Translations under genes and position numbers: made by a program
Assembly: GCF_040645195.1 (NCBI RefSeq)
Contig: NZ_JBEYXW010000004.1
Coordinates: 248,001 to 312,000, forward strand
From: Prauserella_A sp040645195
Lineage (GTDB): Bacteria; Actinomycetota; Actinomycetes; Mycobacteriales; Pseudonocardiaceae
Direction: 5' to 3'
DNA: 64,000 nucleotides
Notes under the pieces: generated by a model
What the model was told of the DNA's origin: nothing
Databases searched by the model: none
Seen by the model: only the letters and a program-made list of their open reading frames with translations
Part shown: positions 21,216 through 30,488 of the stretch, piece by piece
Layout of the letters: each line of letters begins with the position of its first letter
Numbering within the stretch: position 1 is the stretch's first letter

Positions 21216-23176
21216 CAGGCCGCCCTCCGTTTCACCTCGCGGGTCAGCGCTTCCGCCGCGACCTCACCCAGCGGCACATGGTCCGCGCCGAGCCGGGTGG
21301 CCAGCTCGGCGGCGAGACCGAGCCGCATCCGGCCGCTTTCGCAGTCCAGCACGACACTCGTCACGCCGGTTCCGGCAACCAGCGCGGCGGCCGCGTGTGC
21401 GCGGGCGAGCGCGTCCTGCCCACTCGTGGCGCGTCCATCGGTCACCACGACCAGCAGTGGCCGCCGCCGCGGGTCACGCAGCGCCTCCACCCGCAGCACC
21501 TCGGCGGCGCGCAGCAGGCCCTCGGCGAGGGGGGTGCGACCGCCGGTGGGCAACGCTTCGAGCCTGGCCGCGGCGGCCTCGACGCTGATCGTCGGCGGCA
21601 ACGCCAGCTCGGCGACGCCTGCGCGGAACGTCACCAGGCCGACCTTGTCCCGCCGCTGGTAGGCATCCAGCAGCAGCGACAACACCGCCGCCTTCACCTC
21701 CCCCATCCGCGACCGGGCACCCATCGACCCCGATGCGTCCACACAGAACAGTACGAGGTTGCCTTCCTTGCCCTCGCGCAACGCATAGCGGAGATCGTGC
21801 GCCCGCAGGACAAGACCCGTGCCCACGCGGCCCCGTGCGCGCTGGTGTGGTGCCGCTGCCCGGACGGTCGCCAGCAGGTGCGGCCCGCCCTCGCGGACGC
21901 CGGGCGGCCGTACACCGACCGTGCGCCCGCTGTCGGTCACCGCCCGCGACCGCCGTCCGTGCGCCCCGGCTCCGGTGCCGCCGACGGTGAACAGCCGTGC
22001 CCGGTACGGCGTCCCGGCACCGACCTGGCGCTCACCATTGCCGTGCTGCCCGCCGTTGCCACCCGCGTCGCCGCTCGTATCGTCGGCCGGGGCGTGTTCG
22101 CCGTCCCCGCCGGGCGGCTCGCTGCCGGCACCAGGGCCGTCGTCGTCCGGCGGCCCGCCCTCCGGCGGCTCCGCGTCCCGCAAAGCCTGTTCGAGCTGCT
22201 CCTCCTCGATGCCCGGCGCGTCGAACGGGTTACGCCTCCGCCGATGCGGCAGGGCGAGCCGGGCGGCGACCCGGATGTCCTCAGTGGACACTTCAGCGCG
22301 CCCGCACCACGCGGCGTGCGCGGCCGCGGTGCGCGCGGTGACGATATCGGCGCGCATCCCGTCGACCTCGAACGCCGCGCAGACCTCGGCGATCTGCAGC
22401 AGCGCGTCGTCGGTCAGCCGCACCGCCGCCACGAGTCCCCTCGCCGCCGCGATGTCGGCGGCCAGCCGGGCCTCCGCATCGACATAGCCTGTGGCGAAGC
22501 CGTCCGGATCGGTCTCGTAGGCCAGTCGCCTGCGCACCACCTCGGCACGCTGCGCGGCCTCACGGCTGGATGCCACCTCGACGGTCAGGCCGAAGCGGTC
22601 GAGTAGCTGCGGCCGGAGCTCGCCCTCCTCCGGGTTCATGGTGCCGATCAGCACGAACCGCGCGGCATGCGAGACCGAGACACCTTCCCGTTCGACGGTG
22701 ACCCTGCCCATCGCGGCGGCGTCCAGCAGGGTGTCAACGAGGTGGTCGTGCAGCAGGTTGACCTCATCGACGTAGAGCAGCCCACGATGCGCTCCGGCCA
22801 GCAGCCCGGGCTGGTAGTCGGTGACGCCGTCGCGTAGCGCGCGTTCGAGGTCCAGCGAACCCACCACGCGGTCCTCGGCGGCCCCGACCGGCAGCTCGAC
22901 CAGACGCGCGGGGCGCCGGTGCCGGGCCTCCTCGCTGGGATGCGGGCCGTCCGGGCACGCCGTGTCCGGACGGCCCGGATCGCACGAGAAGCGGCAGCCG
23001 TCCACCACCTCGACATCGGGCAGCAGGCCCGCGAGCGCCCGCACCATCGTCGACTTCGCGGTGCCCTTCTCGCCGCGCACCAGCACGCCACCGATGGCGG
23101 GTGAGATCGCGGACAGCACCAGCGCCAGCCGTAGCTGCTCCATGCCGACGACAGCGGTGAACGGGTACGGCCGCAT
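21215..23176 (-). CDS. ChlI/ChlD-like AAA+ - VWA chelatase subunit, probable partner of CobN (653 aa)
   Basis: The ATG at 23176 (MRPYPFTAVVGMEQLRLAL) follows AAGGGAG. The N-terminal AAA+ half has the Walker A GEKGTAKSTM, the Walker B LLYVDEVNLL, a sensor GTMNPEEGELRPQLLDRFGL and Cys-containing loops. A low-complexity Pro/Gly/Asp linker (about residues 350-400) leads to a VWA domain with the MIDAS motif VDASGSMGARS. This fused form replaces separate CobS/CobT chelatase subunits and is expected to power cobalt insertion by CobN. The first gene after the second cobalamin riboswitch, it is followed by cobO, cobB and cobC. Confidence 0.88.
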   Translation of the reverse strand: MRPYPFTAVVGMEQLRLALVLSAISPAIGGVLVRGEKGTAKSTMVRALAGLLPDVEVVDGCRFSCDPGRPDTACPDGPHPSEEARHRRPARLVELPVGAAEDRVVGSLDLERALRDGVTDYQPGLLAGAHRGLLYVDEVNLLHDHLVDTLLDAAAMGRVTVEREGVSVSHAARFVLIGTMNPEEGELRPQLLDRFGLTVEVASSREAAQRAEVVRRRLAYETDPDGFATGYVDAEARLAADIAAARGLVAAVRLTDDALLQIAEVCAAFEVDGMRADIVTARTAAAHAAWCGRAEVSTEDIRVAARLALPHRRRRNPFDAPGIEEEQLEQALRDAEPPEGGPPDDDGPGAGSEPPGGDGEHAPADDTSGDAGGNGGQHGNGERQVGAGTPYRARLFTVGGTGAGAHGRRSRAVTDSGRTVGVRPPGVREGGPHLLATVRAAAPHQRARGRVGTGLVLRAHDLRYALREGKEGNLVLFCVDASGSMGARSRMGEVKAAVLSLLLDAYQRRDKVGLVTFRAGVAELALPPTISVEAAAARLEALPTGGRTPLAEGLLRAAEVLRVEALRDPRRRPLLVVVTDGRATSGQDALARAHAAAALVAGTGVTSVVLDCESGRMRLGLAAELATRLGADHVPLGEVAAEALTREVKRRAA

Positions 23177-23230
23177 CAAGACTCCCTTGCACCGGGTGGG
23201 TGTCCTCGCCCACAGCGTCAGTACGACAAA

Positions 23231-23328
23231 GGCGGGCGCCGAAGCTCTGACTCCTGGCCGCTGGCGACCAGTCACAGTGGCGGGACCGTCCCGGATTCGC
23301 ACCGGGTTCCACAACGACCGCACCGCCG
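23231..23328 (-). promoter_or_regulatory. Cobalamin riboswitch upstream of chlID-cobO-cobB-cobC
   Basis: On the reverse strand the order is GGCGGTGCGG, GGAACCCGGTGCGAATCCGG, GGTCCCGCCACTGTGACTGG (B12 box), then GGCCAGGAGTCAGAGC and GCGCCCGCC, which can close the outer stem. This is the class I cobalamin aptamer core. It ends 55 bp before the ATG at 23176, and the intervening leader can fold again near GTGGGCGAGG/CCCAC. It gives end-product control of the reverse-strand operon. Confidence 0.94.
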
Positions 23329-23437
23329 ATCATCGCATACTTCGCCGGAGGGAGTCCTGAATCACAATTGCGAAGCCCAGATCAGGACGCCCGACCGGGT
23401 GCGGGTGTCCCGCAAGGCGGAGTTACGGTTGGCGATC

Positions 23438-24628
23438 GTGACGATCGTCGTGGTGGGAATCGGCGCCGACGGCTGGGCCGGCCTGCCCGAGCCGTACCGC
23501 GCCGAGATCGCCGGCTGTGACGTGTTGTTCGGCGGCCGGCGACAGCTGGATCTGGTGCCGGACGGGGACTTCACCAAGACACCGTGGCCGAGTCCGCTGC
23601 TGCCCGCACTCGACGCACTGCTCGCGGGGCAGTCGCATCGCCGGGTCTGTGTACTGGCCAGTGGCGACCCGCTGCTGTCCGGCATCGGCAGCACGCTGGT
23701 GCGCCGCTTCGGCGCCGGGCGCGTGCGCATCCTTCCTGGCGTGTCGTCGGTGGCGTTGGCCAGGGCGCGGCTCGGCTGGCCCGCCGAGGAGACCGAGGTG
23801 GTGAGCACTGTCGGGCGCAGTGTGCACCGCGTGCTGCGCGCCATCGGCCCCGGCAGGCGGGTGCTGGTGCTGAGCTCCGACGCCACGACACCGGCCGCGG
23901 TGGCGGCGGTGCTCACCGAACGCGGCTACGGGGCGAGCAGGCTCACGGTCCTGGAGGAGCTGGGCGGGGCCGCCGAACGGCGGCTCGACGGCATCGCGCA
24001 GGAGTGGTCCCATCCACAGGGCGCGGCGCTGAACGTGCTCGCGATCGAGGGTGCCGGACCGCGTGCGTTACCGCTGCTGGCCGGTCTGCCCGACGACGCC
24101 TTCGAGCACGACGGCCAGCTCACCAAACGGGACATCCGGGCCAGCAGCCTGGCGCGGCTCGCGCCCGCACCCGGCGAGCTGCTGTGGGACATGGGGGCAG
24201 GTGCGGGCAGCATCGCGATCGAGTGGTGCCGGGCGCATCCGGCCAACCGGGCGATCGCGATCGAGTCCCGGCCGGAACGGGCGGAGCGGATCGGCCGCAA
24301 CGCCGAACGGCTCGGCGTGCCGGACGTCCTGGTCGTCACCGGGTCGGCGCCGGACGCGCTCGCGGGCCTTGCGGAGCCGGACGCGGTGTTCGTCGGCGGC
24401 GGCCTCAGCGTGCCCGGGGTCCTCGCGACGTGCCTTGCCGCGTTGCGTCCCGGCGGCAGGCTCGTCGCCAACGGCGTCACCCTGGACGCCGAGCAGACCC
24501 TCGCGCGGGCCTACGCCGAACACGGCGGTGAGCTGACCAGGCTGTCGGTCGAGCATGCCGCGGCACTCGGTGGTTTCACCGGCTGGACGCCGGCCCGCAC
24601 CGTGACCCAGTGGAGTTTGACGCGATGA
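23438..24628 (+). CDS. cobL: Precorrin-6B C5,15-methyltransferase (decarboxylating), CbiE-CbiT fusion (396 aa)
   Basis: The start taken is GTG 23438 (VTIVVVGIGADGW); TTG 23429 has a better-spaced AAGGCGGAG upstream and is a real alternative. The N-terminal half is a CbiE-type tetrapyrrole methylase (GIGADGW, LASGDPLLSGIG, LPGVSSVALARARLGW). The C-terminal half is the CbiT-type SAM enzyme (LLWDMGAGAGSIAIEW, VFVGGGLSVPG). It methylates C5 and C15 and decarboxylates the acetate side chain of precorrin-6B. It overlaps cobM by 4 bp (ATGA). The promoter shares the region with the divergent riboswitch. Confidence 0.94.
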   Translation: MTIVVVGIGADGWAGLPEPYRAEIAGCDVLFGGRRQLDLVPDGDFTKTPWPSPLLPALDALLAGQSHRRVCVLASGDPLLSGIGSTLVRRFGAGRVRILPGVSSVALARARLGWPAEETEVVSTVGRSVHRVLRAIGPGRRVLVLSSDATTPAAVAAVLTERGYGASRLTVLEELGGAAERRLDGIAQEWSHPQGAALNVLAIEGAGPRALPLLAGLPDDAFEHDGQLTKRDIRASSLARLAPAPGELLWDMGAGAGSIAIEWCRAHPANRAIAIESRPERAERIGRNAERLGVPDVLVVTGSAPDALAGLAEPDAVFVGGGLSVPGVLATCLAALRPGGRLVANGVTLDAEQTLARAYAEHGGELTRLSVEHAAALGGFTGWTPARTVTQWSLTR

Positions 24629-25374
24629 CCGTGCACTTCATCGGCGCCGGGCCGGGCGCCGCGGACCTGATCACCGTGCGGGGCCAGCAATTGCTCGCCC
24701 GCTGCGCGGTCTGCCTATACCCGGGCAGCCTGACGCCGACCGACCTGCTCGCCCACTGTCCGCCCGGCGCCCGGCTCGTGGACACCGCGAACCTGACGCT
24801 CGAGGAGATCGTGGCGGAGCTCGTCGCCGCGCACGACGCGGGCGCCGATGTCGCACGGCTGTGCTCCGGCGATCCGGCGGTGTACAGCGCGGTGGCTGAG
24901 CAGATGCGGCGGCTCGACGCGGTGGGCATCCCCTACGACGTGACGCCGGGTGTGCCCGCGTTCGCCGCGGCGGCCGCGGTGCTCAACCGGGAGCTCACCG
25001 TGCCGACGGTGGGCCAGAGTCTGATCCTCACGCGGGCGCAGGCGCGGTCGACGGCGATGCCCGAGGGCGAGGAGCTGGCCACGCTCGCCGCCTCCGGTAC
25101 GACATTGGCACTGCACCTGGCGATCAACCGCATCGAGCAGGTCGTCGCCGAGCTGGTGCCGCACTATGGCAACGACTGCCCGGTCGCGGTGGTCGCGCAG
25201 GCCAGCCAGCCGGAGGAGCGGGTGCTGCGTGGCACGCTCGCCGACATCGCCGCGCAGGTGCGCGCGGCAGGCATCACGCGCGCGGCGATCATCTTCGTCG
25301 GCAAAGTGCTTGCGGCGGAGAGCTTCCCGGACAGCTTCCTGTACTCCACCGGCCGAGCCCGCCGAGCCGAATAG
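24625..25374 (+). CDS. cobM: Precorrin-4 C11-methyltransferase (249 aa)
   Basis: The ATG at 24625 overlaps the cobL stop. It is a SAM-dependent tetrapyrrole methylase acting on C11 of precorrin-4. GAGPGAADLITVRG binds SAM; LCSGDPAVYSAVAEQ, YDVTPGVPAFAAAAA and a C-terminal AIIFVGKVL are conserved. Length fits CobM/CbiF. It converges on cbiD with a single base between the stops. Confidence 0.95.
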   Translation: MTVHFIGAGPGAADLITVRGQQLLARCAVCLYPGSLTPTDLLAHCPPGARLVDTANLTLEEIVAELVAAHDAGADVARLCSGDPAVYSAVAEQMRRLDAVGIPYDVTPGVPAFAAAAAVLNRELTVPTVGQSLILTRAQARSTAMPEGEELATLAASGTTLALHLAINRIEQVVAELVPHYGNDCPVAVVAQASQPEERVLRGTLADIAAQVRAAGITRAAIIFVGKVLAAESFPDSFLYSTGRARRAE

Positions 25375-25375
25375 G

Positions 25376-26449
25376 TCAGGGACCGGCCCTGCCGACGATG
25401 GTTCCGGCCCGGTCGACCGCGACGACGTCGACCGCCACCGGGGCATCCGCGAGCACCCCGGCGGCCACCTGCCGTGCGCGCTCGGCAACCAGCTCACCCA
25501 GCGCCACGCCTTCAGCACGGGACAGTTCGAGCGCGTGCAGTGCGGTGTTGGCCTCGCGGATCGGGTCGGCGAGCTGGGAGTGACCAGCCTCGGCCACCAG
25601 CTCGGCGAGCAGGGCGAGGTCGACCTGGGACCGCTTCGAGTGCAGGTCGAGATGCCCGGCCGCGAGTTTGGACAGCTTCGCGAACCCGCCGGCCAGCGTC
25701 AGCCGTGGCACCGGATGGCTCCGCAGGTACTTGAGGACGGCGCCGGCGAAGTCGCCCATGTCGAGCAGCGCCGTATCCGGCAGGCCGTACAGCTCGGCGA
25801 CGACCCGCTCCGACGTGCTGCCGACCGCACCCGCCACGTGCCGGTGGCCCAGCGCCCTCGCGACGTCGACCCCGCGCCGGATGCTGTCGATCCACGCCGA
25901 GCACGAGTACGGCACCACCACACCGGTCGTGCCGAGCACCGACAGCCCGCCGACGATGCCGAGTCGCGGGTTCCAGGTGTGCCGCGCCATCTCCTCGCCA
26001 TGCGGGATGGAGATCTCCACCACGACATCGCCAGGGGTGCGACAGGCGTCCGCCACCCGTCGCACCGCCTCGGTCATCAGCCGCCGCGGCACCGGGTTGA
26101 TCGCCGGCTCACCAACGGGCAGTGGCAGACCGGGAAGGGTGACCGTGCCGACGCCGGGCCCCGCGCGGAACGTCACGCCGGTGCCGGGCTCGCCCGCGGT
26201 GACCGTGGACACGATGAGCGCACCGTGGGTCACATCCGGATCATCGCCGGCATCCTTGATCACACCGGCCCGTGCGAAACCGTCGCCGAGCTCCTCGGTG
26301 GCGAGCGCGAAGGCGGGCCGCTTGTCCTTCGGCAGCACGACCTCGACGGGATCGGGGAACCGGCCGGTCAGCAACGCGGTGTAGGCAGCAGTGGTCGCCG
26401 CCGTCGCGCAGGCGCCGGTGGTCCACCCATAACGAAGCTCGGCTGCCAC
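25376..26449 (-). CDS. cbiD: Cobalt-precorrin-5B C1-methyltransferase CbiD
   Basis: The protein starts at the GTG 26449 (VAAELRYGWTTGACATAAT), which has AGCAGGA upstream; a GTG ten codons earlier (26479) is possible. CbiD signatures are RYGWTTGACATAATTAAY, the INPVPRRLM region, GIVGGLSVLGTTGVV and a TLAGGFAKLSKLAAGHLDLHSKRSQVD-type segment. CbiD methylates C1 in the cobalt-early pathway. Here it is beside oxygen-pathway genes (cobG, cobK, cobN), so it probably does the job of the missing CobF. The single gene is divergent from cobK. Confidence 0.93.
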   Translation of the reverse strand: MAAELRYGWTTGACATAATTAAYTALLTGRFPDPVEVVLPKDKRPAFALATEELGDGFARAGVIKDAGDDPDVTHGALIVSTVTAGEPGTGVTFRAGPGVGTVTLPGLPLPVGEPAINPVPRRLMTEAVRRVADACRTPGDVVVEISIPHGEEMARHTWNPRLGIVGGLSVLGTTGVVVPYSCSAWIDSIRRGVDVARALGHRHVAGAVGSTSERVVAELYGLPDTALLDMGDFAGAVLKYLRSHPVPRLTLAGGFAKLSKLAAGHLDLHSKRSQVDLALLAELVAEAGHSQLADPIREANTALHALELSRAEGVALGELVAERARQVAAGVLADAPVAVDVVAVDRAGTIVGRAGP

Positions 26450-26488
26450 CGTCGTCCTGCTCTCGCTGCTGCGGCACACTCACTGTTC

Positions 26489-27244
26489 ATGAGCAGTATG
26501 GCCCCGCGCGTGTTGATCCTCGGTGGCACGTCCGAGGCCCGCGCGCTGGCCGCGGAGCTCGTGACGCACGGGGTGCCGGTGGTGTCCTCGCTCGCCGGGC
26601 GGGTCAGCGCGCCGCGGCTACCCGAGGGCGAGGTCCGCATCGGCGGGTTCGGCGGTGCGGACGGACTCGCCGACTGGCTCACTCGGCACGGCATCATCGC
26701 CGTGGTCGACGCCACACACCCGTTCGCGCAACGGATCAGCGCCTCGGCCGCTGCCGGTACTGCCCGCGCCGGTGTGCCGCTGCTGCGGCTGCACCGCCCC
26801 GGCTGGCAGGAGTCACCCGGCGACCGCTGGCACTGGGTGGACACACTCGACGATGCGGCGGCGGTCCTGCCCCGGCTCGGCACCAGGGTTTTCCTCACCA
26901 GCGGACGGCAGGGGCTCGCCGCGTTCGCCGGCCTGCGCGACCTGTGGTTCCTGGCCCGCTGCGTTGACCCGCCGACGCCACCGTTGCCGCCCCGGCTGGA
27001 GGTGGTGCTGAGCCGCGGTCCATACCACGTCGAGGAGGAGACCGCGCTGCTGCGCGAGCACCGGATCGACGTGCTCGTCACGAAGGACAGCGGTGGCTCG
27101 ATGACCGAGGCCAAGCTGATCGCCGCCAGGCGACTCGGCCTACCGGTCGTGGTGATCCGCAGACCGGCGCGGCCCGCTGTGCCGACAGTGACCGAGGTGG
27201 CCACCGCCGTGGACTGGACACTCGGCTGGGTGACAGAAAGCTGA
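26489..27244 (+). CDS. cobK: Precorrin-6A reductase (251 aa)
   Basis: ATG 26489 is used; ATG 26498 (MAPRVLILGG) is equally possible. CobK reduces precorrin-6A to 6B with NADPH. LILGGTSEARALAAEL is the nucleotide-binding start; VVDATHPFAQRIS, LTSGRQGLAAF, VLSRGPYHVEEE, LVTKDSGGSMTEAKLIAA and VVVIRRPARP are the conserved family blocks. The gene is divergent from cbiD and precedes the arabinosyltransferase gene by 51 bp. Confidence 0.95.
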   Translation: MSSMAPRVLILGGTSEARALAAELVTHGVPVVSSLAGRVSAPRLPEGEVRIGGFGGADGLADWLTRHGIIAVVDATHPFAQRISASAAAGTARAGVPLLRLHRPGWQESPGDRWHWVDTLDDAAAVLPRLGTRVFLTSGRQGLAAFAGLRDLWFLARCVDPPTPPLPPRLEVVLSRGPYHVEEETALLREHRIDVLVTKDSGGSMTEAKLIAARRLGLPVVVIRRPARPAVPTVTEVATAVDWTLGWVTES

Positions 27245-27295
27245 TCACCAGCCCCACGCGTCCCTACTCTGAGCTGCCCGCTAGCGTGGCGTCCG

Positions 27296-30200
27296 ATGCG
27301 ACCCGCCACTTCTGTTCGCACACAAGCCCCTACCAGGGAACCGGAAGCCTCCACCACCCCCGAGGCACCCCCGGCTGCCCGTGCGCGCCTCTGGCGCCGG
27401 CTCGCCATCGTGCTCGGCCTGATCTCCGCCGCGTGTGCGCTCGCCTTCCCGTTTCTGCCGATCGTGCAGGACACCGCGCGCATCGTGTGGCCCGTCGCCG
27501 GCGACACGACGCAGGTCAACGCACCGCTTTCCGGCTACTGGGCGCAGGACCTGCAGGTGGACCTGCCGTGCGAGACCGTGCGGTCGGTTGACGCGCGCAT
27601 ACCCGGTGACGCCCTGCTGTTCTCCACCGTGCCCGCCGCCCGCATCGGCAACGGCGCAGGCATGCAGCTGCGGATCGACGACGGGGTACTCATCGCCAAC
27701 AACCGCGGCGAGCAGGTGGCCCGCCAGCCGCTGCCCCAGCCGGGCTGCGACGTCCGGTTCTCCTCCGACGGCACACGGACCACGTTGTCGGTGGGCGGCA
27801 CGCCGGTCTACGACCAGGACGGGGACGTACGTCCCCGCGTCATCGGCATCTACACGGCGATCGAGGGCGCACAGGACCCTGTCCACGGGCTGAACGTCTC
27901 CATCACGCCGGACACCCGCTACCAGTCCTCGCCGACCGGGCTGAAGGTCACCATCGGCGTCATCGGTGTGCTCGCGCTGATCGGCTGCCTCATCGCAGTG
28001 AGCCGCCTCGACACCGGTGTCGCCCGCCGCGCCCCGCGCTGGGCACCGGTGGGCTGGTGGCGACTGACCGGCCGCGACCTCACGGTGATCATCGCGCTCG
28101 GGGCGTGGGTCTTCATTGGACCGCTGACCTCCGATGACGGCTACATCCTGTCCATGGCGCGGGTCACCGAGGACGCCGGCTACCTGACGAACTACCACCG
28201 GTGGTTCGGGGTGGCGGAGGCGCCGTTCGGCTGGTTCTACCACGTCTACGAGCTGATGTCGCACATCAGCGTCGCCGCACCGTGGATACGGCTGCCGTCG
28301 TTCCTGCTCGGTGTGCTCAGCTGGCTGCTCATCAGCCGCGAGGTGATGCCCCGGCTCGGCAAGGCGGTACGGTCCAGCCGGGCCGCGGGCTGGGCCGCCG
28401 CCACGGTGTTCCTGGTCTGGTGGATGCCCTATAACAACGGCACCCGGCCCGAGCCGGTGGCGGCTGTGGGCTCGCTGCTGGCCCTGTGCGCTGTCGAGCG
28501 CGCGCTGGTGACGCGCCGCCTGCTGCCCGTGTGCCTCGGATTGCTTGCCGCGGCCTTCACACTGGCCGCGACGCCGACCGGGCTGATCGCGGTCGCTCCG
28601 TTCCTGGTGGCAGCCCGGCCGCTGTTCCAGCTGCTGCGCCAGCGCGCGCGGGAGTCCAGCTGGTGGCAGGTGCTCGCACCCATCGTGGCCTCCGGTGTGC
28701 TGGTGCTGTTCGTGGTGTTCGCCGACCAGACCTACGCCACCGTCATGGAGGCGACCCGGCTGCGCAACGAGGTCGGCCCGAGCCTGTCGTGGTTCCAGGA
28801 GCTGCTGCGCTACCAGCAGCTGTTCAGCTCCACAGTGGACGGTTCGGCATCGCGCCGGTTCCCGGTGCTGCTTCTGTTGCTGTGCACCGTAACCTGCCTG
28901 GCGGTGCTGCTGCGACGCGGCCGGATCCCCGGCGCGGCACTCGGCCCCAGCCGAAGGCTCATCGGCACCGTTGCCCTGTTCTTCCCGATGATGGCACTGA
29001 CGCCGACGAAGTGGACCCACCACTTCGGAGCGTTCGCCGCCGTCGGCGCGGCAATGGCCGCGTTGACGGCGCTGGCTGCCAGTTCCTCGGTACTTCGCTC
29101 CAAACGCAACCGTGCCGCCTTCGTCTCCGGACTGCTCGTGGTCGCCGCGCTCGCCGTGACCGGCTCCAACGCCTACTGGTACGTGTCGCAGATGGGCGTT
29201 CCGTGGTGGGACATGCCACCGGAGCTGTTCGGCATTTCCTTGTCGACACTGCTGTTGCTCGCCGCGGCGGTGGCCGCTGTGATCGCGTTCATCGAGAACA
29301 TCCGTGCCCAGCGGCCGGGTCTGCCACCACCGCTGCCGGAGCGGCGCGGGCTGGCGCTGTGGCGAGGATCGCTGGCGTTCGTGGTGGTGTGTGGCCTGGT
29401 CGCGATGGCCGAGTTCGGCAGCATGGCCAAGGCCATCCACAAGCAGCGGGACACCTACAGCCTCGGCGCGGCCAACTTCGCGGCCCTGTCCGGCTCGAGC
29501 TGCGGCCTCGGCGACTACGTGATGGTCGAGCGCGATCCGGTGTCCAGTGTTCTTTCGCCCCTGCCCGCCGACCAGCAGCACACCGTACCCAGCGAGGGAC
29601 AGGTCGCGAGGCCCGGCGGGTTGCCCTCCGCTGAGGAGGGCGTCGGGCAGACGCAGGCCGGCTTCCACCAGGAGCCGTTGTCCGCAGGCGACCCGCTGGC
29701 CCAGCCGCCGCACGGCTTCACCCCCAGCACCGTGCCGATGTGGAGCAGCTACAACGAAAGGGCCAACCCGACAGGACGGCTGCGCACCGTGTGGTACGAC
29801 CTGAGCTTCCGGTCCGAGAGGAGCCAGGTGGTGGTCGCGGTGTACGCACCGAGCGAGAAGGCCACCAGCGTCGCGGTCCAGTTCGGCGAGCCGGGCCCCG
29901 AGGGCATCAAGGTCATCGCGGAGAAGCCGGCACTGCTGTCGGCCGGCGGCGAGGACGAGTGGATCGACGTGCGGATCAACCTCGACGACGTTCCCGCAGC
30001 GGCCAAGATGGTCCGGGTGTCCGCTGTGGACGATGACCTCACCAGGGAAGGCTGGGTCGCCGTGACCGCGCCAAGGGTGCCGACGTTCGCCACCCTCACC
30101 GACCGGATCGGCGACGCACCGGTCTACCTCGACTGGCCGACCTCGCTGGTGTTCCCCTGCCTGAACCCGATGAAGGTGCGCGACGGCGTCTTCGAGGTCC

Positions 30201-30481
30201 CCACCTACCACCTCACGGCCAGCTCGCTGGCGACCGAGGGCGACTGGGCGGAGAGCCGGTCCGGCGGCCCCAACGGCATCCTGGAGGAGCTCGCCGACCA
30301 GCCGGAGGTGCCGAGCTACCTGCGGCGCGGGCCCGGCCAGGTGTGGGGCACCCTCGAGCAGGTGGAGCCGTACAGCGACGGCAACGAGCCGACCGTCATC
30401 CACGGCAGGGAGGTCCGCCCCGGCTGGTGGTCACCGGGTCCCGGCCCGCAGCAGCCCGACGGCGAGCAACCCACCCGCTGA
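27296..30481 (+). CDS. Emb-family arabinosyltransferase (1061 aa)
   Basis: The start is 27296 (MRPATSVRTQAPTRE), followed by a membrane helix at about 35-58. This GT-C enzyme uses decaprenyl-phosphoryl arabinose to build cell-wall arabinan. After a periplasmic first domain come many membrane helices (about 220-710). The catalytic acidic pair is D280-D281 in LTSDDGYILSMAR, with the proline motif region around PTKWTHHFGAF. The last ~350 residues are a periplasmic carbohydrate-binding-like domain (WYDLSFRSER..., VYLDWPTSLVFPCL). Length and order match EmbA/B/C, but paralogue assignment is not possible by eye. It stands alone amid cobalamin genes, converging on cobIJ with 7 bp between stops. Confidence 0.92.
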   Translation: MRPATSVRTQAPTREPEASTTPEAPPAARARLWRRLAIVLGLISAACALAFPFLPIVQDTARIVWPVAGDTTQVNAPLSGYWAQDLQVDLPCETVRSVDARIPGDALLFSTVPAARIGNGAGMQLRIDDGVLIANNRGEQVARQPLPQPGCDVRFSSDGTRTTLSVGGTPVYDQDGDVRPRVIGIYTAIEGAQDPVHGLNVSITPDTRYQSSPTGLKVTIGVIGVLALIGCLIAVSRLDTGVARRAPRWAPVGWWRLTGRDLTVIIALGAWVFIGPLTSDDGYILSMARVTEDAGYLTNYHRWFGVAEAPFGWFYHVYELMSHISVAAPWIRLPSFLLGVLSWLLISREVMPRLGKAVRSSRAAGWAAATVFLVWWMPYNNGTRPEPVAAVGSLLALCAVERALVTRRLLPVCLGLLAAAFTLAATPTGLIAVAPFLVAARPLFQLLRQRARESSWWQVLAPIVASGVLVLFVVFADQTYATVMEATRLRNEVGPSLSWFQELLRYQQLFSSTVDGSASRRFPVLLLLLCTVTCLAVLLRRGRIPGAALGPSRRLIGTVALFFPMMALTPTKWTHHFGAFAAVGAAMAALTALAASSSVLRSKRNRAAFVSGLLVVAALAVTGSNAYWYVSQMGVPWWDMPPELFGISLSTLLLLAAAVAAVIAFIENIRAQRPGLPPPLPERRGLALWRGSLAFVVVCGLVAMAEFGSMAKAIHKQRDTYSLGAANFAALSGSSCGLGDYVMVERDPVSSVLSPLPADQQHTVPSEGQVARPGGLPSAEEGVGQTQAGFHQEPLSAGDPLAQPPHGFTPSTVPMWSSYNERANPTGRLRTVWYDLSFRSERSQVVVAVYAPSEKATSVAVQFGEPGPEGIKVIAEKPALLSAGGEDEWIDVRINLDDVPAAAKMVRVSAVDDDLTREGWVAVTAPRVPTFATLTDRIGDAPVYLDWPTSLVFPCLNPMKVRDGVFEVPTYHLTASSLATEGDWAESRSGGPNGILEELADQPEVPSYLRRGPGQVWGTLEQVEPYSDGNEPTVIHGREVRPGWWSPGPGPQQPDGEQPTR

Positions 30482-30488
30482 CGTGTTC

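Noticed and set aside
25166..26480. Forward open frame antisense to cbiD leading into cobK
   Set aside because: Only the last 251 codons are cobK; the rest is low-complexity antisense of cbiD and overlaps cobM.
27281..30403. Reverse open frame (1040 codons) opposite the arabinosyltransferase gene
   Set aside because: High-GC antisense artefact; the forward strand has membrane helices and catalytic Asp pair of Emb enzymes.
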